From Scylla paramamosain (lineage: Eukaryota; Arthropoda; Malacostraca; Decapoda; Portunidae), in assembly GCF_035594125.1 (NCBI RefSeq), contig NC_087151.1, positions 21,164,636-21,228,635 on the forward strand: a DNA stretch of 64,000 nucleotides, in the 5' to 3' direction. Shown here in pieces: positions 30,366-42,616 of the stretch (position 1 is its first letter; each line of letters begins with the position of its first letter). Made by a program: the position numbers and the translations under genes. The notes under the pieces were generated by a model. That model was not told where the DNA came from. It worked only from the letters and a program-made list of their open reading frames with translations, and did not search any database.

Positions 30366-30786
30366 CAAAAATTGATGAATAAGTGTCTTGAAACCTTCCT
30401 CTTGAAGGAATTCAAGTCATAGGAAGGTGGAAACAGGCAAGGAGTTCCAGAGTTTACCAAAGAAAGGAATGAATGATTGAGAATAACGGTTAACTCTTTG
30501 ATTAGAGAGGTGGACAGCAATAGGGGTGAGAGAAAGAAGAAAGTCTTGTGCAGCGAGGCCACGGGAGGAGGGGAGGCATGCAGTTAGTAAGATCAGAAGA
30601 GCAGTTAGCATGAAAATAGTGGTAGAAGATAGCTAGAGATGCAACATTGCGGCGGTGAGAGAGAGGCTGAAGACAGTCATTTAGAGGAGAGGAGTTGATG
30701 AGACGAAACGCTGTTGATTCCACCCTGTCTAGAAGGAGCAGTATGAGTGGAACCCCTTTAAAACATGTGAAGCATACTCCATACAT
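30366..30786 (-). pseudogene. L5 C-terminal domain remnant
   Basis: Minus-strand fragments of the family C-terminal domain: LLDRVES, RRNVASLAIFYHYFHAN, RCTRLSSFSHPY, SFIPFFGKLWNSLP and SRHLFINF before the stop. Frame changes occur at about 30520 and near 30440. About 14 bp next to the long G-run (30808-30819) are deleted. The function of this domain is unknown to me; no RNase H motif is visible. Confidence 0.82.
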
Positions 30787-30989
30787 GGATGGATAAGAGT
30801 TAGCAGCTGGGGGGGGGGGGTGAGAAAAACTGGCAGAGACGTCTCAGAACACCTACCTTCATAGAAGCTGTTTTAGCTAGAGATTAAATATGAAGTTTCC
30901 AGTTCAGATTATAAGTAAAGGACAGATCGAGGATGTTCATTGTAGAAGAGGGGGACAGTTGAGTGTCATTGAAGATGAAGGGATAGTTG

Positions 30990-31964
30990 TCAGGAAGGTT
31001 GTGTGTAGGGATAGTTGTCAGGAAGGTTGATAGATGAAGGAATTGAATTTTTTGAGGTATTGAACAATACCAAGTTTGCTATGCCCAAATCAGAAATTTT
31101 AGAAAGATCAGAAATCAAGCATTCTGTGGCTTCTGTGCGTGAAATGTTTACCTCCTGAAGGGTTGGACGTGTATGAAAAGACGTGGAAAAGTGCAGGGTG
31201 GTATCTTCAGCATAGGAGTGGATAGGACAAGAAGTTTGGTTTAGAAGATCATTAATGAATAATAAGAAGAGAGTGGGTGACAGGACAACCCTGAGGAGCA
31301 CGACTGTTAATAGATTTAGAAGAAGAACAGTGACCGTCTACCACAGCAGCAATAGAACGGTCAGAAAGGAAACTTAAGATGAAGTTACAGAGAGAAAGAT
31401 AAAAGCCGTAGAAGGATAATTTGGAAATCAAAGCTTTGTGCCAGACTTTATCAAAAAGCTTTTGATATGTCCAAGGCAACAAAGTTTCACCAAAATATCT
31501 AAAAGAGACTCAGTAAGGAAAGCCAGAAGATTACCAGTAGAGCGGCCTTGACGGAACCCATACTGGTGATTAGATGGAAGTTTGTGAAGTGATAGATGTT
31601 TAAGAATCTTTCTGTTGAGGATAGATTCAAAATCTTTAGATAGGCAAGAAATTAAAGCAATAGGACGGTAGTTTGAGGGATTAGAACGGTCACCCTTTTT
31701 AGGAACAGGTTGAATGTAGGCAAACTTCCAGCAAGAAGGAAAGGTAGATTTTGACAGACAGAGCTGAAAGAGTTTGACTAGGCAAAGTGGAAGCATGGAG
31801 GCACAGTTTTGGAGAACAATAGGAGGGACCCCATCAGGTCCATAAGCCTTCCGAAGGTTTAGGCCAGCAAGGGCATGGAAAACATCATTGCGAAGAATTT
31901 TAATAGGTAGCATGAAGTAGTCAGAGGGTGGAGGAGAGGGAGGAACAAGCCATGAATCGTCCAA
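30990..31964 (-). pseudogene. L5 reverse transcriptase remnant
   Basis: The first 178-residue open piece (31964 down to 31428) carries KAYGPDGVPP, WKFAYIQPVPKKGDRSN, NYRPIALISCLSK and QYGFRQGRSTG, the standard early RT motifs of non-LTR elements. The motif A block (ALDISKAFDRVWH in better copies) is split by two extra Ts. The VPQG block is damaged (APQGCPV), and the catalytic box reads YAED, so the second catalytic Asp position is disturbed. Not functional. Confidence 0.9.
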
Positions 31965-32388
31965 GGTAGTGTTTTTAGCAAAAGTTTAAGCGAAGAGTTC
32001 AGCTTTAGAAATAGATGTGATAGCATTGGTGACATCTAGTTGAAATAAAGCAGGGAAAGAAGAAGAAGCAAAGTTATTGGAGATATTTTTGGCTAGATGC
32101 CAGAAGTTACGAGAGGAGTTAGATCTTGTGATGGAAGGCTTAAGTACCTTTTGTTGGCCACCTCTCTACCATGTATAGCACGAAAACAAGCTGTGTTAAA
32201 CCAAGGTTTGGAAGGTTTAGGTCGAGAAAAAGAGTGAGGAATGTACGCCTCCATGCCAGACACTATCACGCCTGTTATGTGCTCAGCACACAAAGACGGG
32301 TCTCTCACACGGAAGCAGTAGTCATTCCAAGGAAAGTGAGAAAAATACCTTCTCAGGTCCCCCCAACTAGCAGAGGCTAGAGGCACCT

Positions 32389-33220
32389 TCACTTAGGGGG
32401 ATCCTGAGGAGGGATTGAAGCGAGAGGACAATATACAGATATGAGATTTTGATCGGAGGAGCCAAACGGAGAAGAAAGGGTGACAGCATAAGCAAAAGGA
32501 TTAGAGGTCAGGAAAAGGTCAAGAATGTTGGGCGTATCTCCAAAACGGTCAGGAATACGAGTAGGATGTTGCACCAATTGCTCTAGGTCATGGAGTATAG
32601 CAAAGTTGAAGGCAAAGTTGCTGGTTCACCAGCATGGTCAGTGAAGGGAGAGGAAAGCCAAAGCTGGTAGTGAACATTGAAGTCTCCAAGAATGGAGATC
32701 TCTGCAAAAGGGAAGAGAATCAGAATGTGCTCCACTTTGGAAGTTAAATAGTCAAAGAATTTTTTTATAGTCAGAGGAGTTAGGTGAGAGGTATACAGCA
32801 AAGATAAATTTAGTTTGAGAGTGACTCTGTATTCGTAGCCAGATGGTGGAAAACTCGGAAGATTCAAGAATGTGGGCACGAGAGTAGGTTAAGTCACTGC
32901 GCACATAAACACAGCATCCAGCTTTGGATCGAAAATGAGGATAGAGAAAGTAGGAGGGAATAGAAAAGGGGCTACTGTCAGTTGCCTCAGACACCTGAGT
33001 TTCAGTGAGGAAAAGAAGATCAGGTTTAGAAGAGGAGAGGTGGTGTTCTACAGACTGAAAATTAGATCTTAGACCGCGAATGTTGCAGAAGTTAATGAAG
33101 AAAAAGTTGAGGGGGGGTGTCAAGACACTTAGGGTCGTCGATAGAAAGGCAGTCCGACCTTGGGACATTTATGGTCCCCTCCCCAGATGAGGACTCCGAG
33201 GCTGGTGTAGGAGTCGCCAT
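32389..33220 (-). pseudogene. L5 endonuclease remnant
   Basis: Starts at the ATG near 33220 (MATPTPASES lead). An extra C in the C-run near 33112-33119 shifts the frame just before FCNIRGLRSN. Domain blocks in order: FCNIRGLRSN (Asn), LTET (catalytic Glu), [32 protein letters not shown] (Asp and Asn present) and SSDQN, where the catalytic His of the SDH motif is Gln. At least three frame breaks. Would encode the target-nicking nuclease of the element if intact. Confidence 0.88.
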
Positions 33221-33462
33221 GATGATTTTAAAATCTTTGAGTGAAGTGTGTGTGTGTTATTAGGTGCTTGTAGTTTTGTGTGGAGGAAGAGAGTTGTCTT
33301 TAGAGGGCAGGCTGTGACTGCCCCCTTGTGTTGTGAGACACAAAGGGAAACGTTCAGTGAGGTCACTGCTGGGTTTAATGATAAGTTCACAGCACCCCCT
33401 GAACTGTGCTTTAGACATCACTGGGAGTAATTATCGTTTCGGCAGGTGCCTACTGCCTCCTC
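33221..33462 (-). other. L5 5' UTR
   Basis: Matches the L2 5' UTR over its length, down to the gcagtaggcacctgccgaa start at the satellite junction. See L2 for the argument that this is the real 5' end. Confidence 0.75.
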
Positions 33463-33989
33463 CTTGTTTTTGGTAATGTTTTTCTGTTTCTCCTTAAAGG
33501 GTGTTTTGCATGCGTTTCAGCTTTTCGCTATGTAAGTAGCTAAAAAAAAAAAAAAACACTAAAAAGAAAACTTTTTGGTAAAGTTGTTTTGTTTTCTCAT
33601 ATAAGGTGTTTCCATGTTTTTTAGGGTTATGGTGACTACCACGTACTCATAAATATTTAAGACATTTTTTTTTTAAGTCGTTTCCTTTCCCCATATAGTG
33701 TGCTTTCCGTATATGCTAACAGTTTGGTACCTAATAATGTGAAATACACTCAAAACACATATTTTTCGTAATTATTTTCTCTTTCTCCATATTGAGTGCT
33801 ATTCATGCTGTTTCAAGTTTTAATACCAAGAAGATCAAAAACACTCATAACAAACGTTTCTCGTAGTGTCCTTTTGTTTCCCTATGTAAGGTACTTTCCA
33901 TGCATTTTTGTGTTTTTTGTCCATAACAAGGTTAAAAACACTCAAATATCTTGTTTTTGTTAATGTTATTGTGTTTTCTTCAATAAAAT

Positions 33990-34101
33990 ATTTTTTTGCA
34001 TTTTGGGCAAATGCAAAAAGAAAAAAAAATCTAAGTAAAAATGCAAAAAGATTTTGTATTTTTACTTAGAAAAATGCATTTTGCATTTTTCTGAGTAAAA
34101 A
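33990..34101. repeat. Cluster of nested inverted repeats
   Basis: Three hairpins in 110 bp, unrelated to the monomer sequence. About 33991-34018: tttttgcattt against aaatgcaaaaa. 34031-34048 pairs with 34052-34069 (ctaagtaaaaatgcaaaa, one mismatch, 3-base loop). 34059-34078 pairs with 34082-34101 (one mismatch, 3-base loop). The arm tttttacttag is shared by the last two, so alternative hairpins compete. Confidence 0.85.
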
Positions 34102-36618
34102 GTAAAAAAAAAAAACGAAATACTTGTTTTTTGTAATGTTATTTTCATTCATAGAGATTTTTTTTTTACATGGGCTTTAACGTTTTGACTTGTAAGTAGA
34201 TCATAAACTATGAAAAGAAACGTGTTTCGTAATGTTTTGTTTTCTAATATTAGGTTCTTCCCATGCTTTTTTTTTTTTTTTTTAGCGTTATAGTGACTAG
34301 CACGTTCATAAATACGCAAAAGGCAGCTTTTATAAATCTCGTTTCTTTTTCTCATAAACGGTGTTTTGCGTGCAATTTGGTGTTTTGGTACAAAAAAATG
34401 TGAATTAAAGTCAAAATACGTGTTTTTGGTAATGTTGTATTTCTCCATATAGAGTGCTATTCATGCGTTTTTGAGTTATGCTACCTGAAAAGCTCAAAAA
34501 CATTCATAGGACACGGTTTTTGTAAGGTCCTTTCCTTTCCCCCTATAGTGTACTTCCATATATTTTGGCATTTATGTACGTAACAAGCTCAAAACACTTA
34601 AAAATACCCGTTTTTGGTAATGCTGTTGAGACGTCTCTGACACGTTTCTGGAAATGTCGTTTCTTTTCCTCATATATTGTGATTTGCATGCATTTTAGCG
34701 TTATGGCATCTAAAAATGTGAAATACACTTGGTATATTCATATTTTGTAATATTGTTCTTTTCACCAGAGTGCTATTCATGCGTTTTGGAGTTTTGCTAC
34801 CTAAGAAACTCAAAAACTCTCATAATACATGTTTCTCATAATGTCTTTTCGTTTCCCCATATAGAGTACTTTCCCTGCAATTCTAAATTTTTCAACGTAA
34901 CAACCTTAAAAAGCTAAAAATACTTGTTTTTTTTGTAATGTAATTCTCCTTAGCCATGCCTTTCAGCGTTTTGGTATGTAAGAAGTTAAAAAAATTGTCC
35001 GAAGACACACTTAATGTTTTGTATTTGTGTTTACCATGATTTTTAGCGTTTTTTGGTACCTAACACTAAAAAAAAAAAAAAAAACACAGAAAAGACACGT
35101 TTCTGGTAATGTCTCTTGGTTTCTCCATATAGGGAGCATTTAATGCTTTTTGCGTTTTGGTATCTATCAATGTGAAAAACTCTGAAAAAACACGTTTTTG
35201 GAAATGTCCTTTTTCTCCAAAATACAGTGCTAATCGTGCGTTTGAACATTTTGGTACCTAAGAAGCTTAAAACTCTCATAATAAAAGTTTCTTGTAATGT
35301 CTTTTCGTTATTCCGTTTAGTGTATTTTACATGCATTTTGGCTTTTTTACGTAATAAGCTAAAAAAAAACCCTCAAAATACACTTTTTTAGTAAAGTTAT
35401 TGTGTTTCCCCCATAAAGTGTGTTTTGCATGAGTATTAGCTCAGTATGCACCTCAAAAACACTCAAAAGACACGTTTTCAGTAATGTTTTTTTCTTTTCC
35501 CTTATAAGGTGTTTTCTATGCTTTTTAGCGTTTTAGTGCCTAGCACGCTCATAACCACTCAAAAGACACGTTTCTGGAAATCTTGTTTCCTTTCCCCATA
35601 TAAGGTGCTATTTATGCATTTTCGCATTTTGGTACCTATCAATGTTAAAAACACTTAAAAATGCACGTTTTTGTTAATATTGTTTTGTTTCTACATATGG
35701 AATGCTATTCATCCGTTTTAGCGCTTTGATACCTAAAATATAGAGTGCTTTTCATGCATTTTAGTGTTTAGATATCTAAGAAAAAAAATTATAATACATG
35801 TTACTCATAATGTCATTTCGTTTCCTTATACAGGATACTTTGGACGCATTTTTGGCATTTTTCTATGTAACAAGCTCAAAAACTCAGATTACTAATATTT
35901 TTGTAATAGTTTGTTTTTCCTTATGAAGGGTGTTTTACAAACGTCTTAGCGTTTTGGCTCAAAAACTACTGACTTTTTTGGTAATGTTGGTTTGTTTTCC
36001 CATATAGTTTGCTTTCAGTACTTTTTAGCGTTATGGTTCGTAGCACACTAATAAATACTCAAAAGACATGTTTTTTTTTTTTCCAAATCTCGTTGCCTTT
36101 TCCCATATAGTGCGTTTTGCGTGCATTTTGGCGTTTTCGTACCTAAGAATGAGAAACACGCTCAAAATAGACGGTTTAGTTAATGTTCTCTTTCTCCTTA
36201 TAGAGTGCTATTCATGCATTTTAGCGTTTTTGGTGTCTAAGAAGCTCAAAACACTCAAAATACACGGTTCTCGTAATGTCCTTTCCTTTATATTTTGGTG
36301 TTTTTGTACGTAAGTAGTTAAAAACGCACAAAATACTTGTTTCTAGTTAGGTTGTTTTCTGATTCCATATATGGTGCTTTCTATGCTGTTTAGCGTTTTG
36401 GTGCCTAATATCCAGGAAAACACTCAACAGATACGTTTCTTGTAATGTCTTTTCTTTTTCCCATATAAGGGGATGCATTTCTACATACATTTCTGCATAC
36501 ATTTCTGCGTTTTGGTACCTAACAATGTAAGAAATAATAAAAATACACGTTTTTCGTAATGTTTTTTTCCTTTTCTCCATATAGAGTGCTATTAACAGTT
36601 TTCGCGTTTTCTTACCTA

Positions 36619-36643
36619 TAATAATAATAATAATAATAATAAC

Positions 36644-36718
<75 letters not shown>
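36619..36718. repeat. (AAT)n microsatellite, about 100 bp
   Basis: Nearly pure ata repeats with one aac interruption, replacing the part of a monomer after the ttaccta landmark. Confidence 0.97.
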
Positions 36719-36719
<1 letters not shown>

Positions 36720-38873
36720 CATAATTCTAATAATATCTTTTCATTGCCCTATATGCAGTAGTTTGCATGCTTTTTGGTATTTCTCTATGTAACAAGCTGA
36801 AAAACACTCAAAACACACGATTTTGGTAAATTTATTTTATTATTATACATAAGAGGTGTTTTCATGCGTTTCCTACGAAAGTAGCTAAAAAAATGAAAAG
36901 AATCGTTTTTGGTAATGATATTTTGCTTTCCCATATAGGGTGTTTTCCATGTTTTTTTTATCATTTTGGTGCCTAGCACGCTCATAAACAGTCAAAAGAC
37001 ACGTTTGTGGAAATTTCTTTTCTTTTTCTTATATAAAGTACTTTACATGCATTTTGGCGTTTTGATACCTAACAATGTGAAATGCCCTCAAAATACTCTT
37101 TTTTGTAGCGTTGTTCTTTTTTCTCCGTATAAAGTCCTACTCATGCGTTTTAGCATTTTGTTACCTAAAAAGCCCAAAAATTCATAATACACGTTTCTCG
37201 TAATGTCTTTTCGTTTCCCCATGTAGAGTATTTTGCATGCATTATGGCTTTTTCTACGTAACAAGCTAAAAAAACACACAAGGTATTGATTTTTAGTAAT
37301 GTTATTCTGTTTCGCCATAAAAGGTTGTTTTCCATCCGTTTTAGCGTTCTGGTACGTAAGTACCTCAAATGACTGAAAAAAATCGTTATTTGTAATGTTG
37401 TTTTCTTTTCCCATAGAGGTTCCTTTCTATGCTTTTTAGCGATATGGTGCTTAGCACACTCGTCAAAGATATATATATTTTTTTAAACTCGTTTCCTTTC
37501 TCCAGTTAATGTGCTTTGTATGCATTTTGGTTGTTTGATACCTAAAGATGTGATATACATTTAAAATACACATTTTTGTTAATGTTCTGTTTCTCCATAT
37601 AGAGTGTCATGTGCTCTCGAGTTTTGGTGTCTTTAAAAAACACTAATAATAAACGATTCTCATAATGTCCTTTCGTTTCCCCATATAGGATACTTTCTAC
37701 ACATTTTTCGCTTTTTTTGTACGTAACATGAAGAAAAACACACAAAAAACTTTTTTTTTGGTAACGTTATTGTGTTTTCCCATAAGGGATGTTTTCTCTG
37801 CGTTTTATTGTTTTGGTACATAAATAGTTCAAAACACTCAAAAGACATGATTTTAGTAATCTTGTTTTCTTTTTTTCATATAAAGCGTTTTCCATTTTTT
37901 CTTTTTTTTTGCGTTTTGCTGCCTAACACGCTCATGAACACTCGAAAGGCACTTTTCTGGAAATGTTGTTTCTTTTCGCCATATAGAGTGCTTTGCATGC
38001 ATTTTGGCGTTTTGGTACCTAAATCATGTGAAATACACTAAAATAAAAGTTTTAGTAATGTTCAGTTTCTCCATTTAGAGTGCTATTCATGTTTTATCAC
38101 GTTTTGTTACATAAGGTAAAAAAAAACACTCATAATAAACGTTTCTCATAAAATTCTTTCGTTACCTCATATAGTGTACTTTCCATGTATTTTGGCGTTT
38201 TTGTACGTAACAAGCTCAAAACACACAAAATTTTTTATTTTGGTAATATTATTCTGTTTCTTCTTACAGGGTGTTTTGCATGCGTTTTAGCGTTTTGGTA
38301 CGTAGGAAGCCGAAAAAGATAAGTTTTTGGTAAAGTTCTTTTCTATTCCCATATTGGGTGATTTTCCATACTTTTTGTTTTTTCTTAGAGTTTTGGAGCT
38401 TAACATGCACAAGAATACTCAAAATATGTTTCTAGTAATGTAATTTCATTTCTTAATATAATTGACTTTGCAAGCATTTTTGCGTTTTTTGGGACCTAAA
38501 AAAGAAAAACACTTGAAATTCAAGTTTTTGGTTATGTTTTTTTTTTTCTCGATATAGGGTGTTACTGATGCGATTTCGCCTTTTTGGTACCTAAGAAGCT
38601 CAAAACTTTCATATCTGAAATGTCTCTTATCTGAATGTCTTTTGTGTCTCCATAAAGGGTTATTTGAGTTTTAGCGTTTTGATACTGATAGTTCAAAAGC
38701 ACACACAAAAAAAAAAGGTTTCTGTCAATGGTGTTTCGTTTCTCCATATAGAGTGCTATTAACGCCTTTTCACCTTTTTGTACCTAAGAAGTAAAAAAAA
38801 AAAAGCGCATAATTCGCTTCTCTTAATGTCTTTTAATTTCCCATATAGGGTACTTTCTATGGATTTTGGCCTT

Positions 38874-40320
38874 GTACTTGGGGAAACAGAACAACATTTT
38901 TCAAAAATGTGTGCTTTAAGTATTTTCAGTTTGTTAGGTACAACAAAAAAAATAAAATTTTCAAAAGCATGAGTTTTAATTGTTTTTCAGCTTGTTAGGT
39001 ACGAAATTGCTAAATACATGCAAATTAGCATATATAATGAAACGATATAATCACAAACGTGTATATGTTTTTTGTTTTTTTAATGTTCTAAGGTATCAAA
39101 AAGTTATGTTTCGGAGGAACATAACTTTATCAAAAACGTGTGTACTTAGTGTTTTTAAGTTCATTAGGTGCAAAAACGCCTAAACATATGCAATGTAGCA
39201 CATATGAGTAAACTAAACGATATTACCACAAACGTATCTTATGAGTGTTTTTTTAAGATTTTTCGGTGCTGAAACGCTAAAACTTATGAATATTCCTCTA
39301 TATTGAGGGAACAAAAAAAGCATCATTACAAAAATGTGTATTATGAGTGTGATTCACCATGTTATGTACCAAAACGCGAAAATGCATAGAAAGAACCCTT
39401 TCTGGAGAAAAAAAAATAAAAATAAAAAAAATAAATAAATAAATCAGCATATAATATTATAAAATCGTGTGTTTTAAGTGTTTTTGTTAGATATCAAAAT
39501 GCCAAAACCTATGCAAAGGTTCCAGTATAGGGAAACGAAACGAAATAATCACAAACAAAAGCTATCAGGATGCTAAAACACAAAAATAGTAATCTATATT
39601 CAGAAACAGAAGAACATTAAGAAAAGCGTTATGAATTATGAATCTTATTCACTATGATAGGTGCGAAAACTTCAAAATGCTTACCTGTATGCATATATAC
39701 CTATATACCTGTATTAAGAAACACATCTATATTACCAAAAACCTGGATTATGACTGTTTTTTTTATTTAGTTAGATATCTTAAGATACCTTAAGATATCT
39801 TATTAGAAAATAAAACAACTGCCAAAAACATGTTTTTTTCAGGTTTTGCGTATCAAAACGCTAAAATTCATGAAAAACATCCCTTAAGGAGAAACAGAAC
39901 AATCTCACAAATAAAGTGTTTTTTGAGTGTTTTTTTTTTTTTTTTGAGCTTCTTACGTACCAAAACTCTAAAATGCATGCAAAACTTTCTATCCGGAGGA
40001 ACATAACAACATTACCAATAATGTGTGTTTTAAGTGTTTTTTTTTTTTTTCAGTTCATTATATACCAAAACGCCTAGACATTTACAAATCGACCATTATG
40101 GGGAAACTAAGCGATATTTCCACACACGTGTCTTATGAGAATTTTTTACGATTTATAGGTGATGAGACGCTAACACAAATAAATATTAATCTATATTGAG
40201 AAAGAAAACGTTATTACTAAAAGTGTGCGTTATGAGGCTCTTTCACCATATTAAGTACAAAAACGCCAAAAATGTATACATAGAACTTTTCTGGAGAAAC
40301 AGAACATATCCAAAAAAGTA
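38874..40320 (+). repeat. 96-bp satellite, HOR2 type, forward
   Basis: The orientation returns to forward and monomer types change to those of HOR2 (taaggttcttaggtgctgaaacgc, gttaggtacgaaa, accacaaacgtgtcttatg). Bounded by inversion junctions on both sides. Contains a perfect palindrome at 39773-39800. No gene seen. Confidence 0.8.
39773..39800. repeat. Perfect 12-bp inverted repeat
   Basis: agatatcttaag, spacer atac, then cttaagatatct. A short DNA hairpin inside a monomer; no terminator role is implied in a eukaryote. Confidence 0.9.
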
Positions 40321-41929
40321 AGTTTCTTTTTATGCATTTCATCGTTTTTGTACCTAACGTACAATAATAAGACTCATAATACACGTTTTTTTTTTTTTTT
40401 CATAAAGTTGTGTTTTTTGTCAGTATAGAGTATTATTCACGTGTTTTAGAGTTCTGATATCTAACAAAATCGAAAACACTCATAATACACATTTGTGATT
40501 ATATCTTTTGGTATCCCTATATTGGCTACTTTGCATGTTTTTTGGCCTTTTAGTACTTATAAACTTGAAAAAAAATAAATAAAAGAAACGTTTTTTGTTT
40601 CTCCAAAAAATTAAGATTTTGTATCTAATATGGTGTATCACTTTCATAATACACATTTTTATTAATGATATTCTGTTACTCAACCTTGAGTATTACTCAT
40701 ATGTTGTAGTGTTTTAACACCTAAGAACCTCAAAAACACTCATAAGAAACGTCTTTGACAATATCATTTAGTATCCCAATACTGGCTAATTTGCATGTGT
40801 TTTGGCGTACCTAATAAACTCAAAAGCACACCTTTTTGGTAATGTTTTTCTGTTCCTCGAGAATGGGTGTTTTGGATGCATATTAGAGTTTTGGTACCTT
40901 AAAAGGTCATAAACACTGAAAAGACACAATTTTGATAACATTGTTTAATTGTCCATTTTAGGGTGTTTTCCATGCTTTTTAGCGTTTAGGTGCCTAATAT
41001 GTTTAGAAACAGGCAAATAACACGTATCCCATATAGGTTGCTTTGCATGCATTTGGGGCTTTAATAACTAACTAGCTCAAAACACTCAAAATATACTTTT
41101 TGATAAAGTTGTTCTGTTTCTCCAAAAAGGGTGTTTAGCATGCGTTTTAGAGTTTTGGTTTGTAAGAATCCGAATACACTTAAAAGAAACGTTTTTGGTA
41201 AAGTTGTTTTCTTTTCCAATATATTGTACTTTTCACCCACTTTGGCGTTTTGGTATCTAACAATAAAAAAAAAAAAAAAAACATTGATCATAGGCTTTTT
41301 GGTAATGTAGTCCTGTTTTTTTTTTCTTTTTGTTTGCATGGATTTTCACGTTTTGGTACCTAACATGGTGAAAAATACTGTTCTGTTTCTTAATATATTA
41401 TACTATTCACGTGTTTTAGCTTTCTGATACATTACAACATCAAAAACACACGTAACACATGTTTTTAAAGATTTTTTTGTAAGAAGATAAAAAAAAACTC
41501 AAAAGACACAATTTGTTAAAGTTGTTTAGTTTTCTAAAATAGAGTTTTTTTTCCATACTTTTTTAGCATTTTGGTGCCTAATTTGCTAAACAAATAAAAT
41601 AAAATAAACAAGCAAATGACACGTTTCTCGTAATGTCGTTTCTTTACCCTTAAACGATGCTTTGCAACCATTTTGGAGATTTGATACATAACAAGCTCAA
41701 AAAGTCTCAAAATACACTATTTTGATGAGGTTAATCTCTATAAAGAGTGTTTCGCATGAGTTTTATCGTTTTGGTATATAAGTAGCTGAAAACACTCAAA
41801 AGCCACGTTTTTGATAATGTATTCTTTTCCAATATAGTGTGCTTTGCATGAATTTTGGCGGTTTGGTACCTAACAAGTTCAACACATTCATGATGCAGGT
41901 TTTTGGTAATGTAGTTAGGTTTCATACTA
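40321..41929 (-). repeat. 96-bp satellite, HOR2 type, reverse
   Basis: Reverse HOR2 monomers up to LINE L6. Order is locally disturbed: after a unit-8-like monomer near 41440 the array steps back to unit 5- and 3-like monomers. No gene seen. Confidence 0.82.
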
Positions 41930-41939
41930 ATCTAATTTT

Positions 41940-42616
41940 CAATCTGTAAAACACCAGCTTTTCTCTTTTAAACCTCATCTTCTTTTCCTCACTGAACTGA
42001 CTGAAGCAACTGACAGTAGCCCCTTTTCTGTTCCCTCCTACTTTCTCTATCCTCATTTTCAATCCAAAGCTGGATGTTGCGTGTATGTGCGCAACGGCTC
42101 TCGTACCCACGCTCTTGAATCTTCCGAGTTTTCCACTATATGGCTACGACTAGAGAGTCACTCTCAAACTAAATTTATCTGTGCTGTATACCTCTCACCT
42201 AACTCCTCTGACAATAAGAAATTCTTTTACTAAACTTCCAAAGTGAGCACATTCTGACTCTCTTCCCTTTTGCAGTGATCTCCATTCTTGGAGACTACAA
42301 TGTTCACCACCAGCTTGGGTTTTCCTCTCCCTTCACTGACCATCCTGGTGAACTAGCCTTCAACTTTGCTATCCTCCACGACCTAGAGCAATTGGTACAA
42401 CACCCTACTCGTATTCCTGACCGTCTTGGAGATACGCCTAACATTCTTGACCTTTTCCTGACTTCTAATCCTGATTATGCTGTCACCCTTTCTTCTCCAT
42501 TGGACTCCTCCGATCACAATCTCATATCTGTATCTTGTCCTCTCGCTCCAATCCCTTCTCAGGATCCACCTAAGCGAAGATGCCTCTGTCGTTTTGCCTC
42601 TGATAGTTGGACCTGA
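41940..42616 (+). pseudogene. L6 endonuclease remnant
   Basis: Family endonuclease lacking its N-terminal Asn segment. Visible blocks: [26 protein letters not shown] (Asp and Asn kept), [19 protein letters not shown] and [11 protein letters not shown], which keeps the catalytic His that L1, L2 and L5 have lost. Frameshifts occur near 42090-42100 and 42230. Not functional. Confidence 0.87.

Larger units (their letters stand above)
30263..33462 (-). mobile_element. LINE copy L5, nearly full length (about 3.2 kb)
   Basis: The most complete copy in the window: 5' UTR, start codon (complement of 33218-33220), endonuclease, RT, C-terminal domain, 3' UTR and a 13-T (poly-A) tail. It defines the family as one short ORF region with no separate gag-like ORF1 before the endonuclease. 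The flanks join to a continuous satellite sequence: left ends caaaatact, right starts tgtttttggtaatg, with at most 3 bp duplicated. Inactivating changes include a seven-C frameshift near codon 36, a small deletion near 31507 in the RT, YAED in place of YADD and SDQN in place of SDHN. Confidence 0.95.
33463..38873 (-). repeat. 96-bp satellite, HOR1 type, reverse
   Basis: About 5.4 kb of reverse HOR1, ending at tggattttggcc where orientation and HOR type change. Contains a hairpin cluster at 33990-34101 and an (AAT)n tract at 36619-36718. No gene seen. Confidence 0.88.
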
